NCBI RefSeq assembly: GCF_000158095.2 | Contig: NZ_CM011002.1 | Location: 3,071,203-3,135,202, forward strand | Length of the DNA: 64,000 bases | Origin: Roseibium alexandrii DFL-11 | GTDB taxonomy: Bacteria; Pseudomonadota; Alphaproteobacteria; Rhizobiales; Stappiaceae | Direction of reading: 5' to 3' | Shown here: positions 41,304-50,650 of the stretch, in pieces | Layout of the letters: each line of letters begins with the position of its first letter | Position numbering within the stretch: position 1 is the first letter of the stretch | Position numbers and translations under genes: made by a program | Notes under the pieces: generated by a model | Database searches by the model: none | What the model was told of the DNA's origin: nothing | What the model saw: the letters and a program-made list of their open reading frames with translations, nothing else

Positions 41304-42672
41304 ACTGATACTGTTGGTGGAAGACGATCCGGTCCTTGGCCCCTCCTTGCAACAACGGCTTGTTCTGGAAGGGTTTTCCGTCGTTCATGCCACCACACTG
41401 GCAGCCGCCCGCGAGTTTCTCGGCAAACGGGTTCCGAGCTTTGTTTTGTCGGACATCCGGTTGCCGGATGGGTCCGGCGCCGATTTGCTGCGAGAGGTTC
41501 TCAGCCAGCACGGCGCGGTCCCGATTGTTTATATGACAGCCTATGGTTCTGTAGATCAGGCCGTGGAACTCGTTCGCGATGGCGCCAGGGACTACCTTGC
41601 CAAACCCTTCAACCTGGATGAACTTGTCTGCCGCATTCAGGAGCTTTTGCTTCGCCCGCTTGCGCCGCAAGTGGATGACCCGTTCTCGACATTTGGTCTT
41701 TCTGCCTCCATGCGTGGCGTGCGCTCCATGCTGAACCGCTTGGCGGGGATTGATTTGCCCGTTCTGCTGATTGGAGAAACAGGCACCGGCAAGGAAATCG
41801 CAGCGCGGTATCTGCACGCCAAGAACGCTGCACAATCGCGCCCCTTTGAAGCTGTAAACTGTGGGCAGTTGTCGCCGGAGCTGGCTGATTCGACGCTTTT
41901 TGGGCACGAGAAAGGTGCCTTCACCAGCGCGCATGACCGGCGGATCGGGGTCTTGGAAAGCGTTGGCGAGGGGACGCTGCTTCTCGATGAAATCGGTGAC
42001 ACCGGCCCGGAACTTCAATTGAAGCTTTTGCGCGTGTTGCAGGAGCGGCAGTTCAGGCGGCTGGGTGCATCACAGGATCTTGCCTTCAAAGGCCGGCTTG
42101 TTTGCGCAACGAACCGTGATCTGGAGGAAGCGGTCAGAGACGGCGTGTTCCGGGAGGATCTCCTGTTTCGCATCAACGTTGTGACGATCCGCGTTCCGCC
42201 TTTGCGTGAGCGTCTGGAAGAAGTGGCGCCGCTCATCACTGCCTTTGCTGCAAACGCTGCGCAGCGCATGGGACTTGCTCCAATACCGGCCTCAGCTGCC
42301 GCAGTGTTAGCGGCAGAGCAGCATGATTGGCCGGGAAATGTCCGTGAACTCCGGAACCGTGTAGAACGCGCCGTCGCACTCGCGGGCGGCGCTGAGCTGA
42401 CGCCAGCCGATTTATTTCCGGAAAACGCTACTCGCCTCCTTCAGCCTGCGAGCCATGCTTCAGGCGGTCCAGAAACTGCTCAGTCAAGCAGCTCTATCGG
42501 GTTCCCTTCGTTGGCTGAAGTCCGGGATCAAGCAGAACGCACCCACATTTTACGCGCCCTTGATGAAACCGATGGCCGGTTGCAGGACGCAGCCAAGCTT
42601 TTGGATATCTCACGCACAACCTTATGGGAACGCATGCGCCGCCACGGCATCGACCGATCGACAGAGAGCTAG
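41296..42672 (+). CDS. NtrC-family response regulator (sigma-54 activator) with GAFTSA variant
   Basis: 458 residues. The receiver domain (LILLVEDDPVLG; acceptor aspartate in VLSDIRLPDGSG) leads to an AAA+ domain with Walker A GETGTGKE and Walker B LLLDEIGD. The C-terminal Fis-type helix-turn-helix (DAAKLLDISRTTLWERMRR) should bind DNA. The sigma-54 contact loop reads GAFTSA rather than GAFTGA. Substitutions in this loop often weaken sigma-54 activation, though some natural variants work. Best candidate regulator of the promoter at 32774 through the dyads at 32671 and 32704. Confidence 0.92.
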   Translation: MSELILLVEDDPVLGPSLQQRLVLEGFSVVHATTLAAAREFLGKRVPSFVLSDIRLPDGSGADLLREVLSQHGAVPIVYMTAYGSVDQAVELVRDGARDYLAKPFNLDELVCRIQELLLRPLAPQVDDPFSTFGLSASMRGVRSMLNRLAGIDLPVLLIGETGTGKEIAARYLHAKNAAQSRPFEAVNCGQLSPELADSTLFGHEKGAFTSAHDRRIGVLESVGEGTLLLDEIGDTGPELQLKLLRVLQERQFRRLGASQDLAFKGRLVCATNRDLEEAVRDGVFREDLLFRINVVTIRVPPLRERLEEVAPLITAFAANAAQRMGLAPIPASAAAVLAAEQHDWPGNVRELRNRVERAVALAGGAELTPADLFPENATRLLQPASHASGGPETAQSSSSIGFPSLAEVRDQAERTHILRALDETDGRLQDAAKLLDISRTTLWERMRRHGIDRSTES

Positions 42673-42842
42673 TTTGGTATTGCAAATTCAACGGGTGCCG
42701 ACGAATTCCATCACACACATTCGTTCTTCGACTCTTGAGTGAGAAAACGGCGCAGTGTGATCACGGAAGGACGAAATATGCGCAGATTTTTAACATACCG
42801 CTGACCTAGCAGCCGTGCGTTACAATTTTTGGATTTGTGAGA

Positions 42843-42919
42843 TGGCGCACCGGGGAGGATTCGAACCCCCGACCCCCAGATTCGTAGTCTGGTGCTCTAT
42901 CCAGCTGAGCTACCGGTGC
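42843..42919 (-). tRNA. tRNA-Arg (anticodon ACG)
   Basis: Read on the minus strand the cloverleaf is complete: acceptor GCACCGG pairs with CCGGTGC, the D arm contains AGCTCAGCTGGATAGAGC, and the anticodon stem CCAGA/TCTGG encloses the loop CTACGAA. The T arm contains GGTTCGAATCC. Discriminator G and an encoded CCA end follow (42846-42843). Anticodon ACG is read as inosine-CG, decoding CGU/CGC/CGA arginine codons. Confidence 0.97.
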
Positions 42920-43007
42920 TTAAGAACGACGCCCGCAGGATCATGGAGTGATCCAATTCGAGTGGCGGTTCAGTTTGCGGGGCGCTGTGTGCCCCGGACA
43001 GGGCGCT

Positions 43008-43036
43008 TATCTACTGCGGACTGGCAGGGGATGCAA
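43008..43036 (-). promoter_or_regulatory. Probable promoter of tRNA-Arg
   Basis: On the minus strand TTGCAT (43036-43031), 17 bases, TAGATA (43013-43008). The predicted start near 43001 leaves an 80-base 5' leader before the mature tRNA. Nothing else was recognised in 42920-43185. Confidence 0.45.
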
Positions 43037-43185
43037 GCGCCTTTTTGAACTTTTTCTGAAAGTCACACCAAGTTGTCTATTTGCCCGCAGTTTTCTAGGA
43101 AACCGGGGCTTCGATTGTGCACAAGCACTGCTTGAAGGCTGTGCTTTGTGTCGGCTGATGCCATTTTCGAATAGATTGGCTTCGC

Positions 43186-44667
43186 TCAAGTTGTCCTATC
43201 CGGCAATTGTATCTTGAAGCACGTTCCCGGCTGGTCACAGTCCAGCTCGATCACACCACCATGAGCCCTGAGCAGCTCTGCGACGATGGCAAGCCCCAAG
43301 CCGACACCGCCTGCTTTCGCGCCGCTGTGAAACGCCTTGAAGAGGCCTCTCTGCGTATTTTCGGGAATGCCCGGGCCAGTGTCATGCACTTCAATATGAA
43401 CGCAGTTCGCCTGTCGCTCCGCTGAAAGACTAATGCGCCGAACCAGCGTCCCATCCCGTTCCGCCTCAAGCGCCTGCACCGCATTGCGGGTCAGGTTCAA
43501 AAGCACACGGAAGATCTGTTCGGGATCCGCATCAACCTCGAGTGTTTCGCCAATCCGGTTTTCGAACTGAATGGTATCATGGTCGACGAGCCCCAGGACA
43601 TCAGCGACATCCTCCCCCACCCTGTGGAGCGCGATCAGCCGCCGTTGCGGAGCCCGTTCCTGGGCCTTGCCATAGGCCATGACCGCCTGCGTATACCCGA
43701 CCGCCCGATCGAGTGTTGCCAGGATCTTCGGTGCCAACCGGTTGACCGTTGGATCGGGCACATGTTCCAGCCGCTCCAAAAAAAGCTGCGCAGACGCCAG
43801 CAAATTTCGCAAATCGTGATTGATCTTGGACACGGCCAATCCAAGATCCGCCAGCCGCTGTTTTTGATGCAAGGCGCGAGAAAGGGCTTCCTCCATCGCC
43901 GCCAGACGAATTTCCGCATCGCCGAGTTCGTCGCGCCGCCCGGATACCTTTATGATCCGGGATCCATCTTCCGGGTTTTCGGCAAACTGCTCCATGGAAC
44001 GCGTCAACCGGCGCAAAGGGCGGATGAAAATGGCGCGCAGAGTGATATAGACCAACGCTGCGGTTATCCCGGAAATCACCAGCGACAGCGCCAGGATCCG
44101 GCCGGAAAACGCCAGCATTTCCTGTTGAAGAAGCGCGACCGGAAAGACAATATCAACACGTTCTGTATGGCCCATCTGACCCGCGGCGACTGCCCGCATG
44201 ACGCCGTCCCCGCGATAGGTCAGGATCGCAAAGCTGCCGAGGATCGAGGTCAACGGCGTGACTTCCGCCATGTCCACAACGAAATCGACCTGTGTCGGCA
44301 CATTGCTCATTGCGATCAACCGGCGCTGCGCGCCTTGATCCAGCGCGATGGCCACAGCACCCGTTGTTTTCAGAAGCTCTTCCTGCAGTCGCGGCGCAAG
44401 CGTGTTGGTTTCAGCAAGGACAGATGCAGCAACACCTGCCGTTGTCAGCCGGTCCATCAACCATGTGTTCCTAAAGTTCGCTATGGAGGGCACGTAAATA
44501 AGCACCTCGGCAATCATGACGAACACGACGGTCAAAAGAAGAAGTTTGCTGGACAGGCCGCCAAAACGATGACGCCCGAAACCCGGATCAAGTTCCGGGT
44601 TCGCAGCCGGACCCAATCCGTCTGCATCGGGTGTTGCAGTCCCCTTAGGGGTGCCCTCATGCTTCAT
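43186..44667 (-). CDS. Orphan membrane sensor histidine kinase (HDLRN-type H box)
   Basis: 493 residues. TM1 is near 42-62 (LLLLTVVFVMIAEVLIYVPS), with a periplasmic region to about 195. TM2 is near 197-215 (LALSLVISGITAALVYITLR), followed by HAMP. The H box is the less common SKINHDLRNLLASAQLF, followed by N box NLTRNAVQAL and G boxes DTGPGIP and GGVGLGLAI. No response regulator gene is adjacent on this strand; the neighbour on the other strand belongs to the pair at 39780. The start at 44667 (MKHEGTPKG) has GGAG upstream and is preferred over TTG at 44682. It may be cotranscribed with the reductase gene 50 bases upstream. Confidence 0.87.
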   Translation of the reverse strand: MKHEGTPKGTATPDADGLGPAANPELDPGFGRHRFGGLSSKLLLLTVVFVMIAEVLIYVPSIANFRNTWLMDRLTTAGVAASVLAETNTLAPRLQEELLKTTGAVAIALDQGAQRRLIAMSNVPTQVDFVVDMAEVTPLTSILGSFAILTYRGDGVMRAVAAGQMGHTERVDIVFPVALLQQEMLAFSGRILALSLVISGITAALVYITLRAIFIRPLRRLTRSMEQFAENPEDGSRIIKVSGRRDELGDAEIRLAAMEEALSRALHQKQRLADLGLAVSKINHDLRNLLASAQLFLERLEHVPDPTVNRLAPKILATLDRAVGYTQAVMAYGKAQERAPQRRLIALHRVGEDVADVLGLVDHDTIQFENRIGETLEVDADPEQIFRVLLNLTRNAVQALEAERDGTLVRRISLSAERQANCVHIEVHDTGPGIPENTQRGLFKAFHSGAKAGGVGLGLAIVAELLRAHGGVIELDCDQPGTCFKIQLPDRTT

Positions 44668-44717
44668 GACAGCTCCGTCCAACGATCACGGCAAGAGCCC
44701 ATTCAGCCCAATACATC

Positions 44718-46148
44718 TTATCCAAACTTGCGCAAGATACCGATTCCAAAACGTAACCAACCACTTTTCGGCATGTCAGCATAGTACGAAATTGCTGCAC
44801 GGCGCACCAGCTCGCCTAAGGTTGGGTACGGAGCAATGAAGCCTGCGAGGTCTTTCATCTTCAGTTTTTTCGACAGCGCCAGAGACAACAGGTTGATAAT
44901 CTCGCCAGCCTGCGCGCCCACGATCTCAGCGCCGAGAAGCCTGCCACCAGGGCCTGCAATCAGTTTCAGACGCCCCGTTGTTACCGCCTCGGCCTGTGCC
45001 CGGTCGTTGCCTGAATAGTCTGCCGTCAAAACCTTGACCTTGTCACCGAAACGGTCGCGTGCCGCGGCTTCGCTGAGCCCGACATGCCCCAATTCCGGTG
45101 ACGTGTATGTGACCCAAGGCACCTGATCGTTGTCCATGGAAACCGGCAGCCGGAACAAAATGGATCGGATCACCAGCCCGGCCTGATACCCGGCAACATG
45201 GGTAAATTGAAGACCGCCGGCGATATCGCCGATTGCATAAATTTTGCGGTTTGAGGTCCGAAGACCTTTGTCGACCGTGATACCTTTTTTTGAGAAATCG
45301 ACGCCCGCCGCCTCCAGCCCCAAGCTGTCCACATTTGGTGCGCGGCCGGTCGCAACCAGCAAATGACTGACCGTTTGAGTAACAGTATCCCCGGCTTCGT
45401 TACGCGCTGTCACGGCGATCCCGTCACCCGTTTTTTCAACCCTCTCGACGGCCGTTTCCTGGAGGATTTCGATCCCCTCGTCTTTTAAGGCATCCAAGAC
45501 GATACCCGCCAATTCCGGATCGTCTTTTCCGAGCGCCGTCTGAGCTTCAAACACCGTCACCTTCGCCCCAAGACGGCGATGCGCCTGCGCCATTTCCAAT
45601 CCAATCGGGCCGCCGCCAATAATGCCCAGGTGCTCCGGTGTTTCTCTCAAATTAAACAGGGTTTCGTTGATAAGATACGGCACTTCATCCAATCCGGGGA
45701 TCGGAGGAACAAGGGCGGAGGAACCCGCCGCGATTACAAAGCGTCGTGCCTTGATCTCATGGTCGCCGGCTGAAACACAGTCCGGGCTTGTGAATTGCCC
45801 ATGCTCCCGCAGCACGGTGACGCCAAGACCTTCAAACCGCTCCTGGGAATCATGTGGCTCGATCGCCGCAATCACGCTTCGGACGTGATCATTTGCTTCA
45901 GAAAAGCTGATTTCAGCTGCACCGGCGTGAATACCAAACGCCGCGCTTCCCTGACCCTGTTTTGCGGCTTTGCCTGCCGCCAGAAGAGCTTTTGATGGAA
46001 CGCACCCGTAATTCAGGCAATCTCCGCCCATTTTGCCCTTTTCGATCAGAACCACGTCCACGCCGAAAGCAGCGGCAGCGGCGGCGACAGACAAGCCACC
46101 CGATCCTGCGCCGATCACGCAAATGTCTGGGGTCAGCAGTTTCGCCAT
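44718..46148 (-). CDS. FAD-dependent disulfide oxidoreductase (dihydrolipoamide dehydrogenase/mercuric reductase family)
   Basis: 476 residues, class I pyridine nucleotide-disulfide reductase. The FAD site is ICVIGAGSGGLSVAAAAAAF, and the redox pair is in GGDCLNYGCVPSKAL. The NAD site is IIGGGPIGLEMAQAHRRLGA, the second FAD motif is KIYAIGDIAGG, and a C-terminal dimerisation domain is present. It lacks an N-terminal heavy-metal domain. The C-terminus does not show the usual HPTLSE histidine-glutamate pair: the comparable spot reads APYPTLGELVRR, so a standard dihydrolipoamide or mercury reaction is doubtful. It lies 43 bases after the TVP38-family gene, a pairing found in many genomes. Confidence 0.88.
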   Translation of the reverse strand: MAKLLTPDICVIGAGSGGLSVAAAAAAFGVDVVLIEKGKMGGDCLNYGCVPSKALLAAGKAAKQGQGSAAFGIHAGAAEISFSEANDHVRSVIAAIEPHDSQERFEGLGVTVLREHGQFTSPDCVSAGDHEIKARRFVIAAGSSALVPPIPGLDEVPYLINETLFNLRETPEHLGIIGGGPIGLEMAQAHRRLGAKVTVFEAQTALGKDDPELAGIVLDALKDEGIEILQETAVERVEKTGDGIAVTARNEAGDTVTQTVSHLLVATGRAPNVDSLGLEAAGVDFSKKGITVDKGLRTSNRKIYAIGDIAGGLQFTHVAGYQAGLVIRSILFRLPVSMDNDQVPWVTYTSPELGHVGLSEAAARDRFGDKVKVLTADYSGNDRAQAEAVTTGRLKLIAGPGGRLLGAEIVGAQAGEIINLLSLALSKKLKMKDLAGFIAPYPTLGELVRRAAISYYADMPKSGWLRFGIGILRKFG

Positions 46149-46191
46149 GCACGGCTCCTGTCATGTTGGCATTGGAGGGGCAGTTTTTTGA

Positions 46192-46977
46192 TTATCGGGA
46201 GCGCAAACGCTTCAAGACGACGGGGATCAGACTCGCGATACCAAGGGCAAAGAATGCTGCAATCAACTGCGGTGTGACAAGCGCCGAGATTTCGACTGAG
46301 CAAGTTCCAGCGGACGCGCAGCCAGGATTGGCCGCTTCCTGGGCCGCAATAACGCTGTCGAGACCGGACCCAATGAAAGCAAAAGCGAATGTGCCGGGTA
46401 TGATGCCGACAAATGTGGCAAGCGCATACGACGGTAAAGGCATTTGAAAAACAGCAGGTGCAATGTTCACCAGCCAGAAGGGGAAAATCGGCGTCAGGCG
46501 GAGAAAGAGGAGATAGTTGAAGGCGTCTTGCCGGAACCCTTCGGACAATCGTGTCAGGAAGGGACCTGCCCGCGCCGTCAGCACATCTCCGACCGAGGAA
46601 CGGGCGATCAGGAATACTGCTGCTGCGCCCAAGGTCGCGCCAAAAACAGTGGCCAAGCCGCCGATAACCCAACCGAACAGAAAACCGCCCGCGATCGTGA
46701 AGAGCGAGGCACCCGGGAACGACAGGGCGACAGTGGCGGCATAAAGACCGATATAGCTTAGGACGGCCACTGCAAGATTGGCATCAACGAAGGTGATCAG
46801 CTGCTGCCGCTCCATGATAAGCGTAGAAAGTGTAAGATGTTTATGCAGGCCTTGTGAAAACGCGAGTGCCATCAGGGACAACAAGACAACAAGTGGAGCC
46901 CACTTTTTCGCAATCGCTGAAAACGAGCGTCCGGGCACCGAATTCTCTTTTTTGTCGTTTTCGTCGGATGCGTTCAT
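46192..46977 (-). CDS. TVP38/TMEM64 (DedA-like) family membrane protein
   Basis: 261 residues, inner-membrane SNARE-associated/VTT-domain protein. Visible parts are FPGASLFTIAGGFLFGWVIG, FLRLTPIFPFWLVNIAPAVF and LATFVGIIPGTFAFAFIGSG, which are conserved in the family. The start at 46977 (MNASDENDKK) has GGAGG three bases away, better than 47001. These proteins are linked to lipid or cation homeostasis; the precise function is not established. The adjacent flavin disulfide reductase suggests a joint redox or membrane stress role, which is inference. Confidence 0.85.
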   Translation of the reverse strand: MNASDENDKKENSVPGRSFSAIAKKWAPLVVLLSLMALAFSQGLHKHLTLSTLIMERQQLITFVDANLAVAVLSYIGLYAATVALSFPGASLFTIAGGFLFGWVIGGLATVFGATLGAAAVFLIARSSVGDVLTARAGPFLTRLSEGFRQDAFNYLLFLRLTPIFPFWLVNIAPAVFQMPLPSYALATFVGIIPGTFAFAFIGSGLDSVIAAQEAANPGCASAGTCSVEISALVTPQLIAAFFALGIASLIPVVLKRLRSR

Positions 46978-47060
46978 TGCCTCCGCCTCATTGCCGCGCA
47001 TTGGCCAATCACTCCATTATCCCTATTTCCGCCGCTTTTGACCGGTAGTTGTGCCGATGT

Positions 47061-47082
47061 TTTAAGGCAGGTGTACCTTAAA
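47061..47082. promoter_or_regulatory. Dyad upstream of the TVP38-family gene
   Basis: TTTAAGG (47061-47067) and CCTTAAA (47076-47082) form a perfect 7-bp inverted repeat with an 8-base spacer. It lies 84 bases upstream of the TVP38 start on the minus strand and about 100 bases upstream of the rpmH promoter on the plus strand. Candidate operator; regulator unknown. Confidence 0.4.
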
Positions 47083-47183
47083 CGGTGTAAAAAGAAGTCG
47101 GTTTCACTGATAAGTGAGGCTGGCAGTGTTTTCGGTCACCTGTGTGTGATTGCCCGAGAAAGCGAGAATCTCGGCGACACAAG

Positions 47184-47212
47184 TTGACTCCAAACACCAT
47201 GACGCTTATAAG
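47184..47212 (+). promoter_or_regulatory. rpmH promoter
   Basis: TTGACT (47184-47189), 17-base spacer, TATAAG (47207-47212). A strong housekeeping-type promoter about 130 bases before rpmH. The leader ends with a GC-rich stem CCGCGC/GCGCGG just before the rpmH ribosome site. Confidence 0.75.
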
Positions 47213-47340
47213 CGCGCTCGATCGGGACATGCATTCGGACCCAAGGCTTTTTAGGAGCTGCGCTGGCTGAGCGCTTCGAGTGCTTCCTCCAAAGAATTTA
47301 AATGAACAAGGGCCGCGCTTAAGCCGCGCGGGGAAGAACA

Positions 47341-47475
47341 ATGAAGCGTACGTATCAACCGAGCCGTCTTGTCCGCAAGCGTCGCCACGGCTTCCGCGCA
47401 CGTATGGCCACCAAAAGCGGCCGTCAGGTGCTTGCTCGCCGTCGTGCGAAGGGCCGTAAGAGCCTCAGCGCCTAA
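47341..47475 (+). CDS. rpmH: 50S ribosomal protein L34
   Basis: 44 residues, [20 protein letters not shown] at the N-terminus and [12 protein letters not shown] at the end, the highly conserved L34 sequence and length. Basic throughout, a component of the large ribosomal subunit. GGGGAAG precedes the ATG. First gene of the conserved rpmH-rnpA-yidC run. It is too short for many ORF callers but unambiguous. Confidence 0.98.
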   Translation: MKRTYQPSRLVRKRRHGFRARMATKSGRQVLARRRAKGRKSLSA

Positions 47476-47532
47476 GCGGCAACTGATTGCAGCGCCGGAT
47501 TGGCGGCGCATGCCAACAGCCAATCCGCAGCC

Positions 47533-47946
47533 ATGAACACACTCAAAAAGCGCTCCGATTTCCTTGCGGTTGCCAAAGGCGGCCGTGTAGGTCGGCGCGC
47601 TTTTGTTGTTCAGGGCTTGCAACGCAGCGCCGAGGCTGCGCCGCGTATTGGCTATACAGTCACAAAAAAAACCGGCAATTCCGCTGTCCGCAGCCGCATC
47701 AAGCGGCGCTTGCGTGCGGCAGTTGCAGAGCTGGCATCAGCCGAAATTCCACAAAATGCCGATTTTGTGCTGGTCGCGCGTGAATCTGCACTGACTCTTC
47801 CCTTCCCAAATCTGGTTGCAGACCTTAAGTCTGGGCTAAACCAGGTGCTGGATCCGGCGACACCGCGTGGGCGCGGCAAGCCACGCAAGGGAAACCGGCA
47901 GAAACAGATGCATCACCGTACAGGTAACAGGGGTAAATCCAGTTGA
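47533..47946 (+). CDS. rnpA: Ribonuclease P protein component
   Basis: 137 residues; assists RNase P RNA in tRNA 5' processing. Conserved parts are [20 protein letters not shown] and [20 protein letters not shown]. The usual RNxxKRxxR motif appears as RSRIKRRLR, with serine in place of asparagine. The basic C-terminal tail ([14 protein letters not shown]) is longer than in E. coli. The start at 47533 ([10 protein letters not shown]) is preferred over the upstream in-frame ATG at 47500. It overlaps yidC at the TTGA junction. Confidence 0.95.
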   Translation: MNTLKKRSDFLAVAKGGRVGRRAFVVQGLQRSAEAAPRIGYTVTKKTGNSAVRSRIKRRLRAAVAELASAEIPQNADFVLVARESALTLPFPNLVADLKSGLNQVLDPATPRGRGKPRKGNRQKQMHHRTGNRGKSS

Positions 47947-49769
47947 TTTCTGAAAACCGCAATACGATTCTCGCAATCGTTCTGTCCCTGATTGTTCTGC
48001 TGGCCTGGCAATATTTTTATGCCGGTCCGCAATTGGAGCGCCAACAGGCGGCACTTCAGGCCCAACAGGAAGCAGAGGCTGCTCAACAGTCGGCACCAGG
48101 CGGGGTGAACCCCGACGCACCGACCCCATCCGTTGCCGGCTCGGGCACGACCGTAGCACCTTCCGCCACAAGCCCTCAAGGTTTTGCCTCTCGCGAACAG
48201 GCTCTTTCTGCGACACAACGCGTCGTCATTGATACTCCGCGCCTGGAAGGGTCTATTAACCTGACAGGCGGCCGTCTCGATGACTTGCGGTTGAAAGACT
48301 ATCACGAGACAGTCGACCGGAGCAGCCCGACCATCGTTCTGTTCTCTCCGACCGGCAGCCCGAACCCGTACTACAGCGACTACGGCTGGGTTGCTGATGC
48401 AGGTGCCAGCATTACCCTGCCGGGACCGGATACTATTTGGTCCGTCAACGGTTCGTCGGACCTCACGCCATCCACGCCTTTGACCCTGTCCTGGGACAAT
48501 GGCGAAGGCCTTGTGTTTAATCGCACGTTCTCGGTGGACGAGAACTACATGTTCGACGTCACCCAATCGGTGACAAACAACTCTGGCGATGTGGTTACGC
48601 TTTACCCATACGGGTTGATCGCACGTAAAGGCATCCCTGAAACAACCGGCATCTGGATCCTTCACGAAGGTCTGCTTGGCGTCTTTGGTGAAGAAGGCCT
48701 CGTAGAAGTCGACTATTCCGATTTGGAAGAAGATGGTCCGGTTCGCCCGGCAGCAGTCGATCGCGGATGGCTTGGCATCACCGACAAATACTGGGCTGCG
48801 ACCCTCATCCCGACACCTGGCCAGGAATTCCAACCCGGCTTCAGCTACGCCGCGCAGAGCGGCAACTTTCAGGCCGATTACCTCGGCAATGCGGTTGTCG
48901 TTCCTGCCGGCGGTGTCGGTGAAACCAGCTCATACCTTTTTGCCGGTGCCAAGGAGACCAATCTCCTCGACGCTTATGAGGCGTCCCTCAGCATTGAGCG
49001 TTTTGAGCTGCTGATCGACTGGGGCTGGTTCTACTTCCTGACTAAGCCGATGTTCTACGCCATCGACTTCCTTTTCCATTACTTCGGAAACTTTGGCGTC
49101 GCGATCCTGCTCGTCACCGTCATCATCAAACTGTTCTTCTTCCCGCTGGCAAACAAATCCTATGTCAGCATGAGTAAGATGAAGCTTGTGCAGCCCCAGA
49201 TGACGGAGATCCGCGAGAAGTATGCGGATGACCGGCAAAAACAGCAGCAAGCGCTGATGGAGCTGTATAAGAAGGAAAAGATCAATCCGCTGGCCGGCTG
49301 TTTGCCGATCCTGATCCAGATCCCGGTATTCTTTGCACTCTACAAGGTGTTGTTCGTTACCATCGAAATGCGTCACGCGCCCTTCTTTGGCTGGATCCAG
49401 GACCTCAGTGCACCGGATCCGACATCCTTGTTCAATCTGTTCGGCCTGATTCCGTGGGATCCGCCACAGCTGCTGATGCTCGGCGTATGGCCGCTCATCA
49501 TGGGCATCACCATGTTTGTCCAGATGAAAATGAACCCTGCTCCGCCAGACCCGACACAGCAGATGATCTTCACCTGGATGCCTGTGGTCTTCACCTTCAT
49601 GCTGGCATCGTTCCCGGCAGGTCTCGTGATCTACTGGGCTTGGAACAACTCGCTTTCGATTGCTCAGCAATGGGTGATCATGAGCCGCCAAGGCGTCAAG
49701 GTGGAGCTTTGGGACAATATCGGCTCCATGTTCAAACGAAAGAAACCGGCAGCCGACGACAAGAGCTGA
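47943..49769 (+). CDS. yidC: Membrane protein insertase YidC
   Basis: 608 residues. N-terminal membrane anchor ([20 protein letters not shown]), large periplasmic beta domain to about 370, then the conserved insertase core with five membrane segments ([60 protein letters not shown]). The start codon is TTG at 47943, overlapping the rnpA stop by 3 bases; residues 2-8 match the usual YidC start, so TTG is accepted. It inserts respiratory and other inner-membrane proteins with or without SecYEG. It is followed by a terminator. Confidence 0.96.
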   Translation: MISENRNTILAIVLSLIVLLAWQYFYAGPQLERQQAALQAQQEAEAAQQSAPGGVNPDAPTPSVAGSGTTVAPSATSPQGFASREQALSATQRVVIDTPRLEGSINLTGGRLDDLRLKDYHETVDRSSPTIVLFSPTGSPNPYYSDYGWVADAGASITLPGPDTIWSVNGSSDLTPSTPLTLSWDNGEGLVFNRTFSVDENYMFDVTQSVTNNSGDVVTLYPYGLIARKGIPETTGIWILHEGLLGVFGEEGLVEVDYSDLEEDGPVRPAAVDRGWLGITDKYWAATLIPTPGQEFQPGFSYAAQSGNFQADYLGNAVVVPAGGVGETSSYLFAGAKETNLLDAYEASLSIERFELLIDWGWFYFLTKPMFYAIDFLFHYFGNFGVAILLVTVIIKLFFFPLANKSYVSMSKMKLVQPQMTEIREKYADDRQKQQQALMELYKKEKINPLAGCLPILIQIPVFFALYKVLFVTIEMRHAPFFGWIQDLSAPDPTSLFNLFGLIPWDPPQLLMLGVWPLIMGITMFVQMKMNPAPPDPTQQMIFTWMPVVFTFMLASFPAGLVIYWAWNNSLSIAQQWVIMSRQGVKVELWDNIGSMFKRKKPAADDKS

Positions 49770-49797
49770 CAAACCCGGAAAATCGATATATAGACCG

Positions 49798-49825
49798 AAG
49801 GCCTCGCCATCTGGCGGGGCCTTTT
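49798..49825 (+). terminator. Rho-independent terminator after yidC
   Basis: AAGGCCTCGCC (49798-49808), loop ATCT, GGCGGGGCCTT (49813-49823) with further T residues. An 11-bp stem with one G-U pair. It isolates yidC from the acetyltransferase gene. Confidence 0.85.
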
Positions 49826-49959
49826 CCAATCTCGGAGTGTCCAGTCAATGAACCACTAAGGCAAAGACCAGTTCCGCAAGGCGAAGCCGCTGACCGGTTG
49901 GTCGACCGCGTTTTCAATGACGCGCCCAACTTCCCTTGTTTCTTTGTTTTGGAGGTCCC

Positions 49960-50640
49960 ATGCACGGCCCAATCCCTGACCACACCTATCCATTCAACGG
50001 TGAGCCGCACACGGTTTTTTTAAAAAATGTCATTACCCGACCCAACATCGAGGTCGGCGACTACACCTATTATCACAATGACTCACACGCGGCGGAGTTT
50101 GAGAACCGCAACGTGCGCTATCACTTTGATTTCGTCGGCGACAAACTCAGGATTGGACGGTTTTGTGCGCTCGCATCAGGCACAACGTTCATCATGAATG
50201 GCGCAAACCACGCCATGACCGGCTTTTCGACCTACCCGTTCAATATCTTCGGCAACGGTTGGGAAGAAGGGTTCGATCCAGCGACGATCTTTGATCACCT
50301 CCGCGGCGACACGCTTGTGCAGCATGACGTATGGTTTGGCACCAATTCCGTTATCATGCCAGGCGTAACCATTTGTTCCGGTGCGATCATCGGTGCCCAT
50401 GCTGTCGTTGCGTCGGACATCCCTCCATTTGCAATCGCAGTCGGTAATCCGGCACAGGTCATCAAAATGCGCTTAGGCGAGCGAACGATCGAACGTCTCC
50501 TGGACATTGCATGGTGGGATTGGCCGGTTGAGAAAATCTCCCGGAACCTCTCGGCAATTAGAGCATCGGACATCGATGCGCTGGAATCTGCGGCCATGGA
50601 ACCTGCGAACATGCTCGACGCAACTGCGCAGGCAGGTTAG
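49960..50640 (+). CDS. Hexapeptide acetyltransferase (CatB/Vat xenobiotic acetyltransferase family)
   Basis: 226 residues of left-handed beta-helix type. Family segments are [36 protein letters not shown] (the histidine of the active site), [20 protein letters not shown], and [20 protein letters not shown]. Such enzymes acetylate chloramphenicol or streptogramin A, and many chromosomal relatives have unknown physiological acceptors. The start at 49960 ([10 protein letters not shown]) follows GGAGG. It is separated from yidC by a terminator and joined to engB by a 10-base gap. Resistance is not implied by sequence alone. Confidence 0.85.
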   Translation: MHGPIPDHTYPFNGEPHTVFLKNVITRPNIEVGDYTYYHNDSHAAEFENRNVRYHFDFVGDKLRIGRFCALASGTTFIMNGANHAMTGFSTYPFNIFGNGWEEGFDPATIFDHLRGDTLVQHDVWFGTNSVIMPGVTICSGAIIGAHAVVASDIPPFAIAVGNPAQVIKMRLGERTIERLLDIAWWDWPVEKISRNLSAIRASDIDALESAAMEPANMLDATAQAG

Positions 50641-50650
50641 AAGGCAACTC

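Noticed and set aside
43579..44784. 401-codon open frame on the plus strand opposite the orphan histidine kinase
   Set aside because: The minus strand has complete kinase motifs here; the antisense product is rich in H, Q and R with no recognisable domain.
49936..49959. Earlier start of the acetyltransferase at 49936
   Set aside because: The ATG at 49960 has a GGAGG site at the right distance, and the extra eight residues do not fit the family.
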